Made by a program: the position numbers and the translations under genes. Source: Musa acuminata AAA Group (Eukaryota > Streptophyta > Magnoliopsida > Zingiberales > Musaceae). From it: a DNA stretch of 64,000 bases. The notes under the pieces are model-generated. The model was not told where the DNA came from. It saw only the letters and a list, made by a program, of their open reading frames with translations, and did no database searches. Positions 11,001 to 20,888 of the stretch are shown here, piece by piece. Positions within the stretch are counted from its first letter, which is position 1, and each line of letters opens with the position of its first letter. The stretch lies in the NCBI RefSeq assembly GCF_036884655.1, contig NC_088355.1:25543001-25607000 (forward strand), read 5' to 3'.

Positions 11001-11127
11001 CGAAGGTGACATATCCTTCGTCTATGCTAGAGAGCTTAGAGAATTGAGATGGATCTCCGGTCATGTGCCTTGAGCATCCACTATCAAGGTACCATTTCTT
11101 GCTCCTAGCTTGCGATTGTTTAGTTTT
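8068..11127 (-). CDS. pol: pol polyprotein of element A (SIRE Copia), reached through a UAG codon
   Basis: It encodes protease, integrase, reverse transcriptase and RNase H in Copia order. The frame is continuous with gag across TAG (11128-11130). The first Met is 21 codons later at 11064, and residue numbers below count from it. The protease D-S-G lies just before this Met, so the Met is not the true start. The GAG pre-integrase zinc finger (H120/H125...C154/C157) is followed by a DD35E integrase (D185, D248, E284). RT has its first catalytic Asp at D595 and YVDD at 680-683. RNase H has D844/D846, E885 and D920. The C-terminus ends at residue 998 with the SIRE-typical [10 protein letters not shown]. 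No frame break is visible. I infer translation as Gag-Pol by UAG readthrough. Confidence 0.95.
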   Translation of the reverse strand, partial: KTKQSQARSKKWYLDSGCSRHMTGDPSQFSKLSSIDEGYVTFGDNNKGKIIGKGTIGNKSNLSIEDVLLVDGLKHNLLSISQLCDKGYIIRFESNACIIEKPHKNVSMIALKQNNVYTIDINDLCDEMCFAVMNEDAWLWHRRLGHASMKLINQVSSRELVRGIPHIKFIKDNVCDACQLGKQIRGSFKAKNQISTSRPLQLIHMDLFGPISTSSLGGSKYAFVIIDDYSRYTWTYFLKQKNECFRHFTKFCKLVQNEKESMISSIRSDHGGEFQNHDFQEFCELNGYNHNFSTPRNPQQNGVVERKNRNLQEMARTMLNEHSLPKYFWAEAVNTACYILNRVLVRPLLTKTPYELWNNKKPNVSYFKVFGCKCFVLNEKDNLEKFDAKSDEGIFLGYSSVSKAFRIFNKRTLIIEESIHVVFNEISEIKKNDLDDDINFDSLNLNETPSPTSNLVASTSKTSLPKDWKYIDAHPKELILGDTSKGVQTRSSFKNFCANAAFLSQIEPKCVDEAMKDDSWIIAMQDELNQFERNEVWTLVPRPNDHLVIGTKWVFRNKQDENGIVVRNKARLVAKGFNQEEGIDYEETFAPVARLEAIRMLLAYASCNNFKLFQMDVKSAFLNGFISEEVYVEQPPGFENNGYPNHVFRLTKALYGLKQAPRAWYERLSSFLIENNFIKGKVDTTLFIKNFENDFLIIQIYVDDIIFGSTNESLCESFAKTMSHEFEMSLMGELTFFLGLQIKQLSNGIFISQTKYAVSLLKKFKMNNSKAIDTPMSTSTKLEIDENGESFDQKTYRGMIGSLLYLTATRPDIMFSVGLCARFQSDPKISHLKAVKRILRYLNGTTNLGLWYPKSENFELTAYADADFAGCRLDRKSTSGSCQFLGHALVSWSSKKQNSVALSTTEAEYIAASACCAQVVWMKNTLEDYKVNLKDIPIKCDNTSAICLTKNPIQHSRTKHIDIRHHFIRDHVSNHDVTIEFIDTKHQLADIFTKPLCEEQFDYIRRELGMLNCPNTLTS

Positions 11128-12711
11128 CTACAAGAAAGGATGACGTTTAGGTACCCATTTGCTTTTGGGTGCCTCATAAATAGATCTACATTTTCTATCA
11201 TGTTGCATAGAGTTTATCATGGTTCCTTTAGGAACCCAAATTAATTTGTTTGGACTTATTTTCTTGAATGGACAACAATGTGTCTTGTGTCCAGATTTGC
11301 AACAAAAGTTGCACTTGGTTTGGTGTTGAACGTGTAAGATGGGGCCTTTTACAAAGGTAGTTGGATTTTGGTGAGGACTCCTCACAAATCCAATCCCACT
11401 TCTTTTGGGAGCATGACCCTTGTTTGTAAGGATCATGTTTAATGACTTGCTACCAACCTCGAATTTCTTCAAGGTGTCCTTAAGTAGCAAGTTCTCTTTT
11501 TGTATAGTTTCTAACTCATGACATTTGATACATGACTTTAAACTATCATGATGTTCGATTTTTAATTTATCAAACTCACAAGTAAGATTATCATGTACCT
11601 TTTTTAGCAACTTGTATTTTCTATTTATAACTTTGCATTCATCAAATAAATCATGGAAGGCATTTAGTAATTCATCGAAAGATAAATCAGCATCTAATAA
11701 ATCCGTTACCTCCTCTTCGATGGCCATAAAGGCGTAATGAGCAACTTGCTCGGTGTTGGACTCCTCTTCCTCAGATGCGCTCGAATCATCCCATGTTGCT
11801 TGGAGCGTCTTCTTCTTTGTTGTTCTTTTCTTGACTTGGGGACAATCACTTTTGTAGTGTCCCGGCTTTTTACACTCGTAGCAGATCACTTGGTCCTTCT
11901 TTGATTCAAGTTTATTTTTCATATCGTTTTTAAACTTGTTTCTTTTGAAGAATTTCTTAAACTTTCTTGTCAAAAGTGCCAAGTCATCGTCACAATCCTC
12001 ATCACTTGAGTTTTCTCTCAAGTGGCATTCAGAAGTTTTAAGTGCCATATCCTTCCTATTCTTTGGAAGGATGTCTTCTTGCTCTTCATGAGCTTTGCAG
12101 GTCATTTCGTAGGTCATTAATGACCCGATTAGTTCTTCAAGAGGGAAATTTTGCAGATCTTTTGCCTCTTGAATGGCGGTGACTTTAGGATCCCAACTCT
12201 TAGGAAGGGATCTTAGTATCTTATTAACAAGCTCAAAATCCGAAAAGCTCTTTCCGAGTCCTTTTAGACCGTTGACGACATCCGTGAAACGGGTAAACAT
12301 GTCGCCAATGGTTTCACTCGGTTTCATTCGGAAAAGTTCAAAAGAATGCAGCAACAGATTGATTTTTGACTCTTTCACTCTACTTGTGCCCTCGTGGGTC
12401 ACTTCAAGTGTGTGCCAAATATCAAAAGCAATTTCGCAAGTTGAAACACGATTAAACTCGTTTTTATCAAGTGCGCAAAATAAGGCATTCATAGCCTTTG
12501 CATTAAGAGCGAAAGCTTTCTTCTCCAAATCGTTCCAATCGATCATTGGAAGAGAAGATTTTGAAAATCCATTTTCAACAAGGTTCCACAGTTCAAAATC
12601 CATAGAAATAAGAAAGATCCTCATTCGGGTCTTCCAGTAAGTGTAGTCCGTTCCACTGAACATGGGTGGACGTGTAATTGAATGCCCCTCTTGGTTTCCG
12701 GCGTATGCCAT
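11128..12711 (-). CDS. gag: gag of element A (SIRE Copia), intact
   Basis: 527 residues that would form the virus-like particle and bind the element RNA. The DUF4219/UBN2-type N-terminus (about residues 1-210) starts with MAYAGNQEGHS, the conserved SIRE start. A Ser/Asp/Glu-rich linker follows, then a first CCHC zinc knuckle (C277, C280, H285, C290) and an acidic SASEEEESNT stretch. A coiled-coil-like Leu/Lys-rich segment (about 345-420) comes next, then a second CCHC knuckle (C467, C470, H475, C480). The start is ATG 12711, 37 nt beyond the primer-binding site. The frame ends in TAG at 11128-11130, and pol follows in the same frame. Confidence 0.95.
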   Translation of the reverse strand: MAYAGNQEGHSITRPPMFSGTDYTYWKTRMRIFLISMDFELWNLVENGFSKSSLPMIDWNDLEKKAFALNAKAMNALFCALDKNEFNRVSTCEIAFDIWHTLEVTHEGTSRVKESKINLLLHSFELFRMKPSETIGDMFTRFTDVVNGLKGLGKSFSDFELVNKILRSLPKSWDPKVTAIQEAKDLQNFPLEELIGSLMTYEMTCKAHEEQEDILPKNRKDMALKTSECHLRENSSDEDCDDDLALLTRKFKKFFKRNKFKNDMKNKLESKKDQVICYECKKPGHYKSDCPQVKKRTTKKKTLQATWDDSSASEEEESNTEQVAHYAFMAIEEEVTDLLDADLSFDELLNAFHDLFDECKVINRKYKLLKKVHDNLTCEFDKLKIEHHDSLKSCIKCHELETIQKENLLLKDTLKKFEVGSKSLNMILTNKGHAPKRSGIGFVRSPHQNPTTFVKGPILHVQHQTKCNFCCKSGHKTHCCPFKKISPNKLIWVPKGTMINSMQHDRKCRSIYEAPKSKWVPKRHPFL

Positions 12712-12747
12712 CTCTCTTGGGTTTTAATCCTTTAGAGAGTTAACCTT

Positions 12748-12759
12748 GCTCTGATACCA
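12748..12759 (-). other. Primer-binding site of element A
   Basis: The - strand reads TGGTATCAGAGC, complementary to the 3' end of plant initiator tRNA-Met, two bases inside the 5' LTR end. Confidence 0.9.
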
Positions 12760-12761
12760 AT

Positions 12762-15135
12762 TGTTAGGATCGAGAGCACTAAGAGGGGGGGGGTGAATTA
12801 GTGCAGCGGAAATCTTATAACGATTAAAAACCAAAAGCTGCGTTTGTTCAAAAACTATTATGATGCAAAAACAAATTCTCAGTTTGTATCTAAGTGCAGT
12901 TTGCGTCTAAGCGCAGATTGCGTCTAAGCGCAGTTTTGCGTCTAAGCGCAGATTACGTCTAAGCGCAGTTTTGCGTCTAAGCGCAGTTTTGCGTCTAAAC
13001 TCAGATTTACGTCTAAATGCAGATTTACGTCTAAACGCAGATTTACGTCTAAACGCAGTTTTACGTCTAAACGTAGTTTTACGTCTAAACGCAGATTTAC
13101 GTCTAAACGTAGTTTTACGTCTAAACGCAGTTTTACGTCTAAACGCAGATTTACGTCTAAACGCAGTTAGACGCAGATTTACGTCTAAACTTTGAAACTC
13201 GTTTGTATACTCGCAGAAGGCAGTATGCAGTTGAAACTAAGACGTAAACGTGAACAGAAATCTGATGATTGAGCGAAGAAAGCCGATTTACGTCTGAATG
13301 CAGTTTTACGTCTAAATGTTGAAACTCGTTCGTAAAATCGTAGAGGACAGATTGCAGTTATTAATAGGATTAAAATGTAAGCGTAAACTGCAAGGAAGCT
13401 CGTTCGTAAAAGCACGGAAAACAGTTCTGCAGAATCAAACGTAAACGTAAACTGTAATGTATGAAAATACGAGTTTACGTCTGAATGCAGATTTGGAAGA
13501 ACAGCACTTAGATCTTGTTCGTGAAAGCACAGAGAGCAGTAGTGATGAGGGAGGTTTGCAGTAATGATAAAGTGCTCGAAAATAAACGCAAACCAGAGAT
13601 TTAGAGTGGTTCGGTCAGCCTTGACCTACTCCACTTTTGGCTTCCTCCACCGATGAGGTTGCCGACGTCAACTAGGTGCCTTCCTTCAATGGGCGAAGGC
13701 CAAACTTCCCTCTTATAATTTCTCTCCTTTTGGCAGGCTTAGGAGACAACCTTTACAGACCTTTCTCTCCTCACTTTACAATTGAAAACTTGAAGAACAG
13801 AAGGAGGAGACTTAAAGGCTTTACAACACTTTTGAGCTCTTTAGAATCACAGAAAAGATCACAATTTCGGTATAGGTCTGTATCTTTTCAGTGCTGAATG
13901 GGTGGGGTATTTATAGGCCCCAAACCAATTCAAAATTTGAGCTCAAAACGATCAAATCGATCAAATCCCAGAATTCTGGGATCAGGCGGTTGCACCTCTC
14001 GACTGGAGAGGTGGCACCGCCTGGCAGAGCTCGAAGACTGAGCTCTGCCGATTGCTTCTCTCTGCCAGAGCTCGAAGACTGAGCTCGATGGTTGCATCAC
14101 CTGGCAGAGCTCGAAGACTGAGCTTGGTGAATGCATCACCTGGCAGAGCTCGAAACTGAGCTCGGTGGTTGCATCACCTGGCAGAGCTCCAAGCTGAGCT
14201 CAGGCTGATCCACCTCTCTGCCAAAGCTCGAAGACTGAGCTTGGTGAATGCATCACCTTGGCAGAGCTCGAGACTGAGCTCAGGCTGATGCACCAATCTG
14301 CCAGAGCTCGAAGACTGAGCTTGGTGGTTGCATCGCCTGGCAGAGCTCGGAACTTGAGCTCTGGCGGTGCAACCTCTTGGCTGGGGCGGTTGCACCTCCC
14401 AGCCTCGCAGCCCAGGCGGTTGCACCTCCTGGCTGGGGCGGTTGCACCTCTCAACCCCTCAGCCCAGGCGGTTGCACCTCCTGGCTGGGGCGGTTGCACC
14501 TCTCAACCCCACAGCCCAGGCGGTTGCACCTCCTGGCTGGGGCGGTTGCACCTCTCAACCCCACAGCCCAGGCGGTTGCACCTCCTGGCTGGGGCGGTTG
14601 CACCTCCTGGTGCAATCAGGGTCCGAATGGTTCACTCCATTCGACCCACTTTGAATCTTTTCAGGGGCCCAATTGCCCCAAGATTAAGCTAATGGGGTCA
14701 CCTCCCATTTTCATGCTTAATCATCATGCTAACTACGATTAACTCTAAGACAACTTCTGCAGCTTTGCTCCGATGCGTCAATCGCTTCTTCCGGCGAGTT
14801 TCCGGCCAACTTCCGTCGATCAACCGATAACCCTCGGTGATCCTTCTGCGGACATCCGGCATACTCCTGGACTTTGCGACGATCCACTTGGCGAGTTCCG
14901 ACGAGCTTCGCTTGGCAAGCTTCTGGACTTCTCGGATCTGTTCTCTCTGAACCTCCGACGACCGTCCGAACTTCCGTCGAACTCTCGAACTCCCAACGTG
15001 ATCATGATCTTGACTCCGGCGTAACTCCTGCTGCTTGTCTTACTCTCATCGTAGTTAATCCTGCACACTTATCTCAACACATAGATTAGATAACAAATGA
15101 CAATTGACTTCATCATCAAAATCCGAGATTCAACA
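12762..15135 (-). repeat. 5' LTR of element A
   Basis: 2,374 bp, TG...CA, same length as the 3' LTR with about 8 differences by eye. It carries the TATA box at 13908-13915, the 18-bp array at about 12889-13188, the GC-rich array at about 14373-14613 and the CpG-rich block at about 14764-15013. It would drive transcription leftward into gag. Confidence 0.95.
13908..13915 (-). promoter_or_regulatory. TATA box of the 5' LTR of element A
   Basis: TATAAATA on the - strand, same context as in the 3' LTR. This is the copy that would start the genomic RNA of A. Confidence 0.8.
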
Positions 15136-15140
15136 ATCTG

Positions 15141-17134
15141 AACTTAGAAACTTCGTTCGTAAAAGCGCAGAAGACAGTTTTGCAGAATCAAAACGTAAAT
15201 GTAAACTGTAATGTATGAAAACACCGATTTACGTCTGAATACAGATTCGAAAAGATCAGCACTTAGAAACTTGTTCGTAAAAGCGCAGAAGACAGTTTTG
15301 CAGAATCAAAACGTAAACGTAAACTGTAATGTATGAAAACACCGATTTACGTCTGAATGCAGATTCGGAAAGATCAGCACTTAGAAACTTGTTCCTAAAG
15401 GCGCAGAGAGTAGTAGCTATGTAGGAGGTTTGCAGTAATGATAAAGTGCTCAAAATAAACGCAAACCAGAGATTTAGAGTGGTTCGGTCAGTCTTGACCT
15501 ACTCCACTTTTGGCTTCCTCCACCGACGAGGTCACCGACGTCAACTAGGGGCCTTCCTTCAATAGGCGAAGGCCAACTGCCCTTTTACAGATTCACTCCT
15601 TTTGATGGGCTCAGGAGACAACCCTTATAGGACCTTTCTCTCCTCTCTTTACAACTCAAGACTTGAAGAACAGAAAGAGGAGAACTTTAGGACTTTACAC
15701 AAATTTGAGCTCTTAGAATCATAGAAAAGATCAAGAATTCGGTGTAGGTCTGTATCTTTTCAGTGCTGAATGGGTGGGGTATTTATAGGCCCCAACCCAA
15801 TTCAAATTTGGAGCTCAAAACGATCAAATCTCGGAATTCCGGGATCAGGCGGTTGCACCTCCTGATTGGAGCGGTTGCACCGCTTGGCAGAGCTCGAAAA
15901 CTGAGCCCAGGCGGTTGCACCTCTCTGTCAGGGGCGGTTGCACCGCCTGAGTCTGGCTTGGAGACTGAGCCCCAGGCGGTGCCACCTCTTGACTGAGGCG
16001 GTTGCACCTCTCTGCCAGAGCTCGAAGACCGAGCTCAGGCGGTGCCACCTCTCTGTCAGGGTGGTTGCACCGCCCAGTCTAGCTCGAAGACTGAGCTCAC
16101 GCGGTGCCACCTCCTGGCTGGGGCGGTTGCACCACCCAGCTTCGCTGGGAGATCCTCTCCTGGGATGTGCCACCTCCAACCCTGGCGGTGCCACCTCTTT
16201 CACTATTTCAGCTCACTTGGTTTGGCTCCAAATTTGGTCCAAACCAGTCCGAACTTGGGCCTAATTGGCCCCTACTTGGGTTATAGGATTAACACCTAAT
16301 CCTAACCCTAATTAACATGCTAACTATGATTTTAAAGACATTTTCTAAGCTATTACAAAGTCCGCAAGTCAAGACTTCTTCTAGCGAGCTTTCGGGAAAC
16401 TTCTGGCGGTCTTCCGATGAACTCTCGGAAACCATTCTGCGGACTCCCGGCAAGCTCCTAGACTTCACGAATTTGATCTTAGCGAGTTCCAACGAGCTTC
16501 TTCGGCAAGCTCCGATCTTTCTCGGCGAGCTCCGCGAACTTCCAACGAACCTTCCGGTGAACTTCCGAAAATCCTTCGGCAAGCTCCCAACTCATTCTCG
16601 GCTAGTTCTAGTAGCATTCCCGATGAACCTTCGGACTTCCGTCGAACTCTCGAACTTGCAACAAATCCTTCGCGCTTGACTCCGACACTTTGTTTCGCTT
16701 TATGTCTTCATCGTTATCATAGTTAATCCTGCACAATTAAAGCAAAACTTCGATCGAGACAATTAATTCTAAGCAATTAACCAAGTTGTCCGGCATGTCA
16801 TTGGTCTCTCGACGCTTCGTCTGATTCTTCGGCGCATCGTCCTCTCCTGCGGCCTATTGCCCAATCGGCCAGTTGACTCCGCAACTCCGATATCCTTGGC
16901 ACAATAACCGCTCTTCTTGGCCCGATGCCCGAGTCCACTGCCCGGAGCCTTCTGTCGATACGTCAACCGATCTACCGGCCCGACGTCCAATCTTCTGACA
17001 TGTTCCTCCGGCACAACATGATTTTCCTGCTTTAATTGTCTCATCCTGATCGAAGCATCCTGCGTCACTCAAAACGTAGATTAAATCATAAACATATATC
17101 AAGTAGTTTCATCATCAAAATACGAGATTCAACA
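15141..17134 (-). repeat. 3' LTR of element F, proximal part
   Basis: Resumes after the second ATCTG (15136-15140) and runs to ...GAGATTCAACA. It contains the TATA box complement at 15780-15787, the 'GGCGGTTGCACC' array (about 15840-16200) and a CpG-rich block (about 16380-16660). It is closely homologous to 21342-23334. The two parts sum to about 2.4 kb. Confidence 0.9.
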
Positions 17135-19827
17135 ATCTCCCCCTTTTTGATGATGACAACCACTTGATGAAGGAGTTAAACTTAACTCCCGGAGTTTAAA
17201 CAAACTCCCCCTATCAATATGCCATATTGATAGAACTTTGAATTCAAACTGAATTCAAGTCATTGCAATATTCATCATGAATACTTGCAACACATCAACA
17301 TGAACATATGCATAAACTTATGCATCACATGTCATGTCATCAACATACTTTCATCAACATACTTCTCCCCCTTTGTCATCAACAAAAAGGAGAAGTATCA
17401 CAATCAAGTGTTTGTGATATTGGTTCAACTCATTGCATGAAAAACATAATATCAAGTTTTATCATCATGCAATTTTGCTAGAAAATATAGCAAGTGTTGA
17501 ATCATGCTTAGAATATTCAAGCTATCAAGTTTTAGATATGCAAGTTTTATAGCATACAAGATAGCACTTGGTATGAAAATTAGAGATGTTCAAGATAGCA
17601 AGTTCTACATCATGCAAGCTAGCAAATTAGAGATGTTCAAGAAGGCAACTCTTGCTTCTTGAAATATGAAAATTTTGTCCACTTTGCTAGATGCGCAAGT
17701 TAGCATGTTTTGCTTCTTGAGATAGGCAAGATAGCACCTTTGTTCTTTTTGTTTCTTAAGATGTTCAAGATAGCAATTTCTTCTCTTTTGAGAAGTGAAA
17801 ATTTGCTTTCTTCTTGAATTGTGCATGCAAGTTATCTCCTCCTTAGTCATTGTCAAAAAGAAGGGAAAACCCTTTCTGTCAATTTCTAAATCATGACTAA
17901 GGTGAGTAATCATTTTTATTTCAAAATTCCATAATTGAGATAAACCTTGAATTCAAATCAAGGCAATTTTAATCAAGGTTCATATCATATGCAATACATT
18001 ACGTAGAAAGCATAAGTATTGCATGCATCATTTTAGCAACAAATCGTAGCATTTCATCACATGGCAAGATATCATCAAGTAGAATTACGATGCAAGTTCT
18101 TGATATCTTAACATGATGAAAATTCAAATATGGCACTTATAGTATCAATTCATATATTTCTCCCCCTTTATCATCAACAAAAGGAGAAGTAGCTCTAGCT
18201 ATTTTAAAATATATGCAAGTTTTTATAACATGAAGCTATATTTTCATCACAACATATAAGCACAAAAGCATAGCAAGATTCTTAGGTTCAATCATGGCAA
18301 TTTAACACTTGCTTTTCTTTGCATGTTCTAACTAGCAAAAGCTTTCTCCCCTTTGTTTTTGTCGAAAAGAAGAGAGAAATCAATGGCCAAAATTTTTTAA
18401 TTATTATACAGGCCATATTACAAAATCTTGTCATGATATCAAGAAAGTTCAAGAAGGACATGATCCATTCAACAAATCCTTTTAATAGGGCAAAGTAATT
18501 ATATAACCAAGAATCATGATTAAAATATTTCAATATCATAGATCAAGTCATGATTCGTGATTCATCATAAAGCAAATTAATTTTCAGTCATCACATAAGG
18601 CATTTAAAGAATTTTTGAAACATAGAAGAATGATTAATTTAAGCATGTAATGTTTCAATCAAAATCAAGTCATGAATACCAATACTTTCATATTGTGAGT
18701 ATCAATTTATGAATACCAAAAGATATTATTTGTGATTTCAATTTTGCAAGATCATGATTATGATTTAGACATAACTTATTCAAATCAAATCGTCAACTTG
18801 AAACTCATAATCAAGTCATTAAAATTAATTTCGAAATTCACAAAATATCATGAAATCAAAAGACAAGTTGCATTTCATTTGAAGAACTCCTTTTTGATAA
18901 ATGTAGGGAGCATAATGAACGAACTTGATTTATAAAGAGCTTCATGTTATAATTATCAAGATCATGATTTTAATAATTATTCTCTTTAGCAAAGAATCAC
19001 AAAAGCACTTTATTTTTGCATAAGAAATATCATTGTATTATGATTTATAAATTCTTTTTCTGCACATGAATCATAGGAGATATGTATGTGAAACAAATCT
19101 TTGCAAGCAAAGACACTATCATTCATATTTCAAGATGGAATTTATAAGCAGGAATCATTTCATCAAATCCATTTTAGAAAAATATTTTTCATAAGTGTAT
19201 GAGAAAATCCGATTGTTAGGATACCAATTGTTAAGTGAATCCGAAAATGAAATTAGTACTTTCATGCATTCGGATAAGATTTTGCTATAGATTTTCAAGT
19301 TCAATTATGAAGATAAAACATGCTCATGATCATAAAAATTTATGTATCCAAAAAATATAATTTCCAACATGTTATAGTGTAAAATCATCATGGCAATTAA
19401 GTGTTTTGAACATTGAATCAAGAATGTCCGAAAAATAATCTTAATACGTTCATGCATTCGAGCATATTTTTGCCATAGTTTTTCAAATATACACATGAGA
19501 ATAACACATGCTTATCATCGGCTTAAAATCTCATGCATAAAATTGTTAATCAAAATATTTAATTTCATCATTATGCATTTCTTCAAATCAAACATGATCT
19601 TTAATCAAAATCGAGAAACAACAATGGAAATCAACGTAATACACATTATTACTTCTTATCCATGATTTCATATTTTCAATCAAGATCATTTTATTTGTTT
19701 ATCATAAAATATGCAATATTATCATTTTCGAAATTACTTAGTATGATCATAATAATTTTTTTTTTTAACATGTAATTTTTAAGAAAATTAATTCTAAACT
19801 AAAAGAGAAAAATACATCATGAAAGCA
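17135..19827 (-). other. AT-rich noncoding interior of element F with repeated polypurine tracts
   Basis: No gene. A polypurine tract touches the LTR (17135-17148), with further GGGGGAG-core tracts near 17364-17376 and 18159-18170. About 18580-18840 is recognisably homologous to the 3' noncoding part of B (about 41130-41390), and about 19050-19290 to that of E (about 24720-24940). It is therefore SIRE 3' noncoding sequence kept after loss of pol. Many CAAGATAGCAAG-like short repeats occur at 17500-17800. Confidence 0.75.
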
Positions 19828-20838
19828 TCAAGTAATTTCAAAATAAATTAGGGGGATTTCGATTACCTCATCATTGTAGGCTGTTAAGGCGTAGTTTGCC
19901 GCCTTGCTTTTGTTGACTTTCTCTTCTTCGGAGGAGCTCGATTCATCCCAATTTTTGTTCTTCTTCTTGCGTTTAAAGCAAGTAGTTCGATTCTTTTTTC
20001 TTTTTAATTTTCGTTTCATTTGTAGTTTAAGTTCACCATCACTTGAGCTTATGCTCGAGTGGTCTTCAAATGTTCTATGTCCCATATCCTTCCTATTCTT
20101 TGGAAGGTTGTTTTGTTCATCATTGTCCTCATCACTTGAGTCATCGCTCAAGTGGCATTCATTTGTCCAGAGTTCCAAATCCTTCCTGTTCTTTGGAAGG
20201 TGATTGTGTTCAACATGTTCATCATGTGCATTGTGTACCATTTCATATGTCATCAATGAACCAATTAGTTCTTCAAGTGGTAAGTTGTTTAGGTTTTTAG
20301 CTTCTTGTATTGCAGTTACTTTTGAATCCCACTTCTTAGAAAGAGAACGCAAAATCTTGTTTACGAGTTCAAAGTCCGAAAAATATTTTCCAAGAGCTCT
20401 TAAACTATTGACGACATCCGTGAAACAGGTGTACATGTCGCGTATAGTCTCGCTTGGTTGCATTCGAAAAAGCTCGAAATCATGCAATAAAAAGTTAACT
20501 TTCGAGTCTTTGACACTACTAGTTCCCTCGTGCGTGATTTCAAGTGTTCGCCAAATGTCAAAAGCTATTTCGCACGTAGAAATCCGATTGAACTCATTTT
20601 TGTCCAAAGCGCAAAATAAGGCATTTATAGCCTTTGCGTTTAAAGAGAAATACTTCTTCTCCAAATCCGACCATTCGTTCGTCGGTTTAGAGGGAAGTTG
20701 AAAACTGTTTTCAACGATATTCCATAAATCCAGATTTAGAGAAATCAAGAAAACTCTCATTCGAGTTTTCCAATAAGTATAGTCCAATCCGTTAAAGAAC
20801 GGTGGACGAAAGACCGAAAAGCCCTCTTGAAGAGCCAT
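19828..20838 (-). pseudogene. gag: Shortened gag of element F, lacking zinc knuckles
   Basis: An open frame of 336 residues from ATG 20838. The N-terminal UBN2-type core (about residues 1-215) is kept in full, including the LRSL..WDSKVTAIQEAK block. A duplicated acidic LPKNRKDLE/LPKNRKDMG segment follows, then a basic stretch, where A and B have the first CCHC knuckle. Neither CCHC knuckle is present. After an SSEEE motif the frame runs into noncoding sequence and stops. It may still make a capsid-like protein, or may be a relic. RNA binding would have to come from the basic segment or from a helper Gag. Confidence 0.75.
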
Positions 20839-20874
20839 TTCTCTCGGGTGTAAATCCGAAATGAGAAATACCCC

Positions 20875-20886
20875 ACTTTGATACCA
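20875..20886 (-). other. Degenerate primer-binding site of element F
   Basis: The - strand reads TGGTATCAAAGT, two transitions away from the TGGTATCAGAGC of the other elements. Confidence 0.7.
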
Positions 20887-20888
20887 AT

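Larger units (their letters stand above)
4919..15135 (-). mobile_element. Element A: full-length SIRE (Maximus) Copia retrotransposon, structurally intact and young
   Basis: 10,217 bp with two LTRs of 2,374 bp each (4919-7292, 12762-15135) and the target duplication ATCTG (4914-4918, 15136-15140). The order on the - strand is 5' LTR, tRNA-iMet-type primer-binding site, intact gag, UAG, intact pol, about 0.8 kb noncoding with polypurine tracts, 3' LTR. By eye the LTRs differ at about 8 positions (~0.3%). At a commonly used grass rate of 1.3e-8 per site per year that is near 0.1-0.2 million years. Confidence 0.95.

Noticed and set aside
12173..12640. 155-codon frame on the + strand opposite gag of A (similar ones at 20204-20701 and 28680-28910)
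   Set aside because: Antisense shadow of the conserved gag core; it appears wherever gag does.
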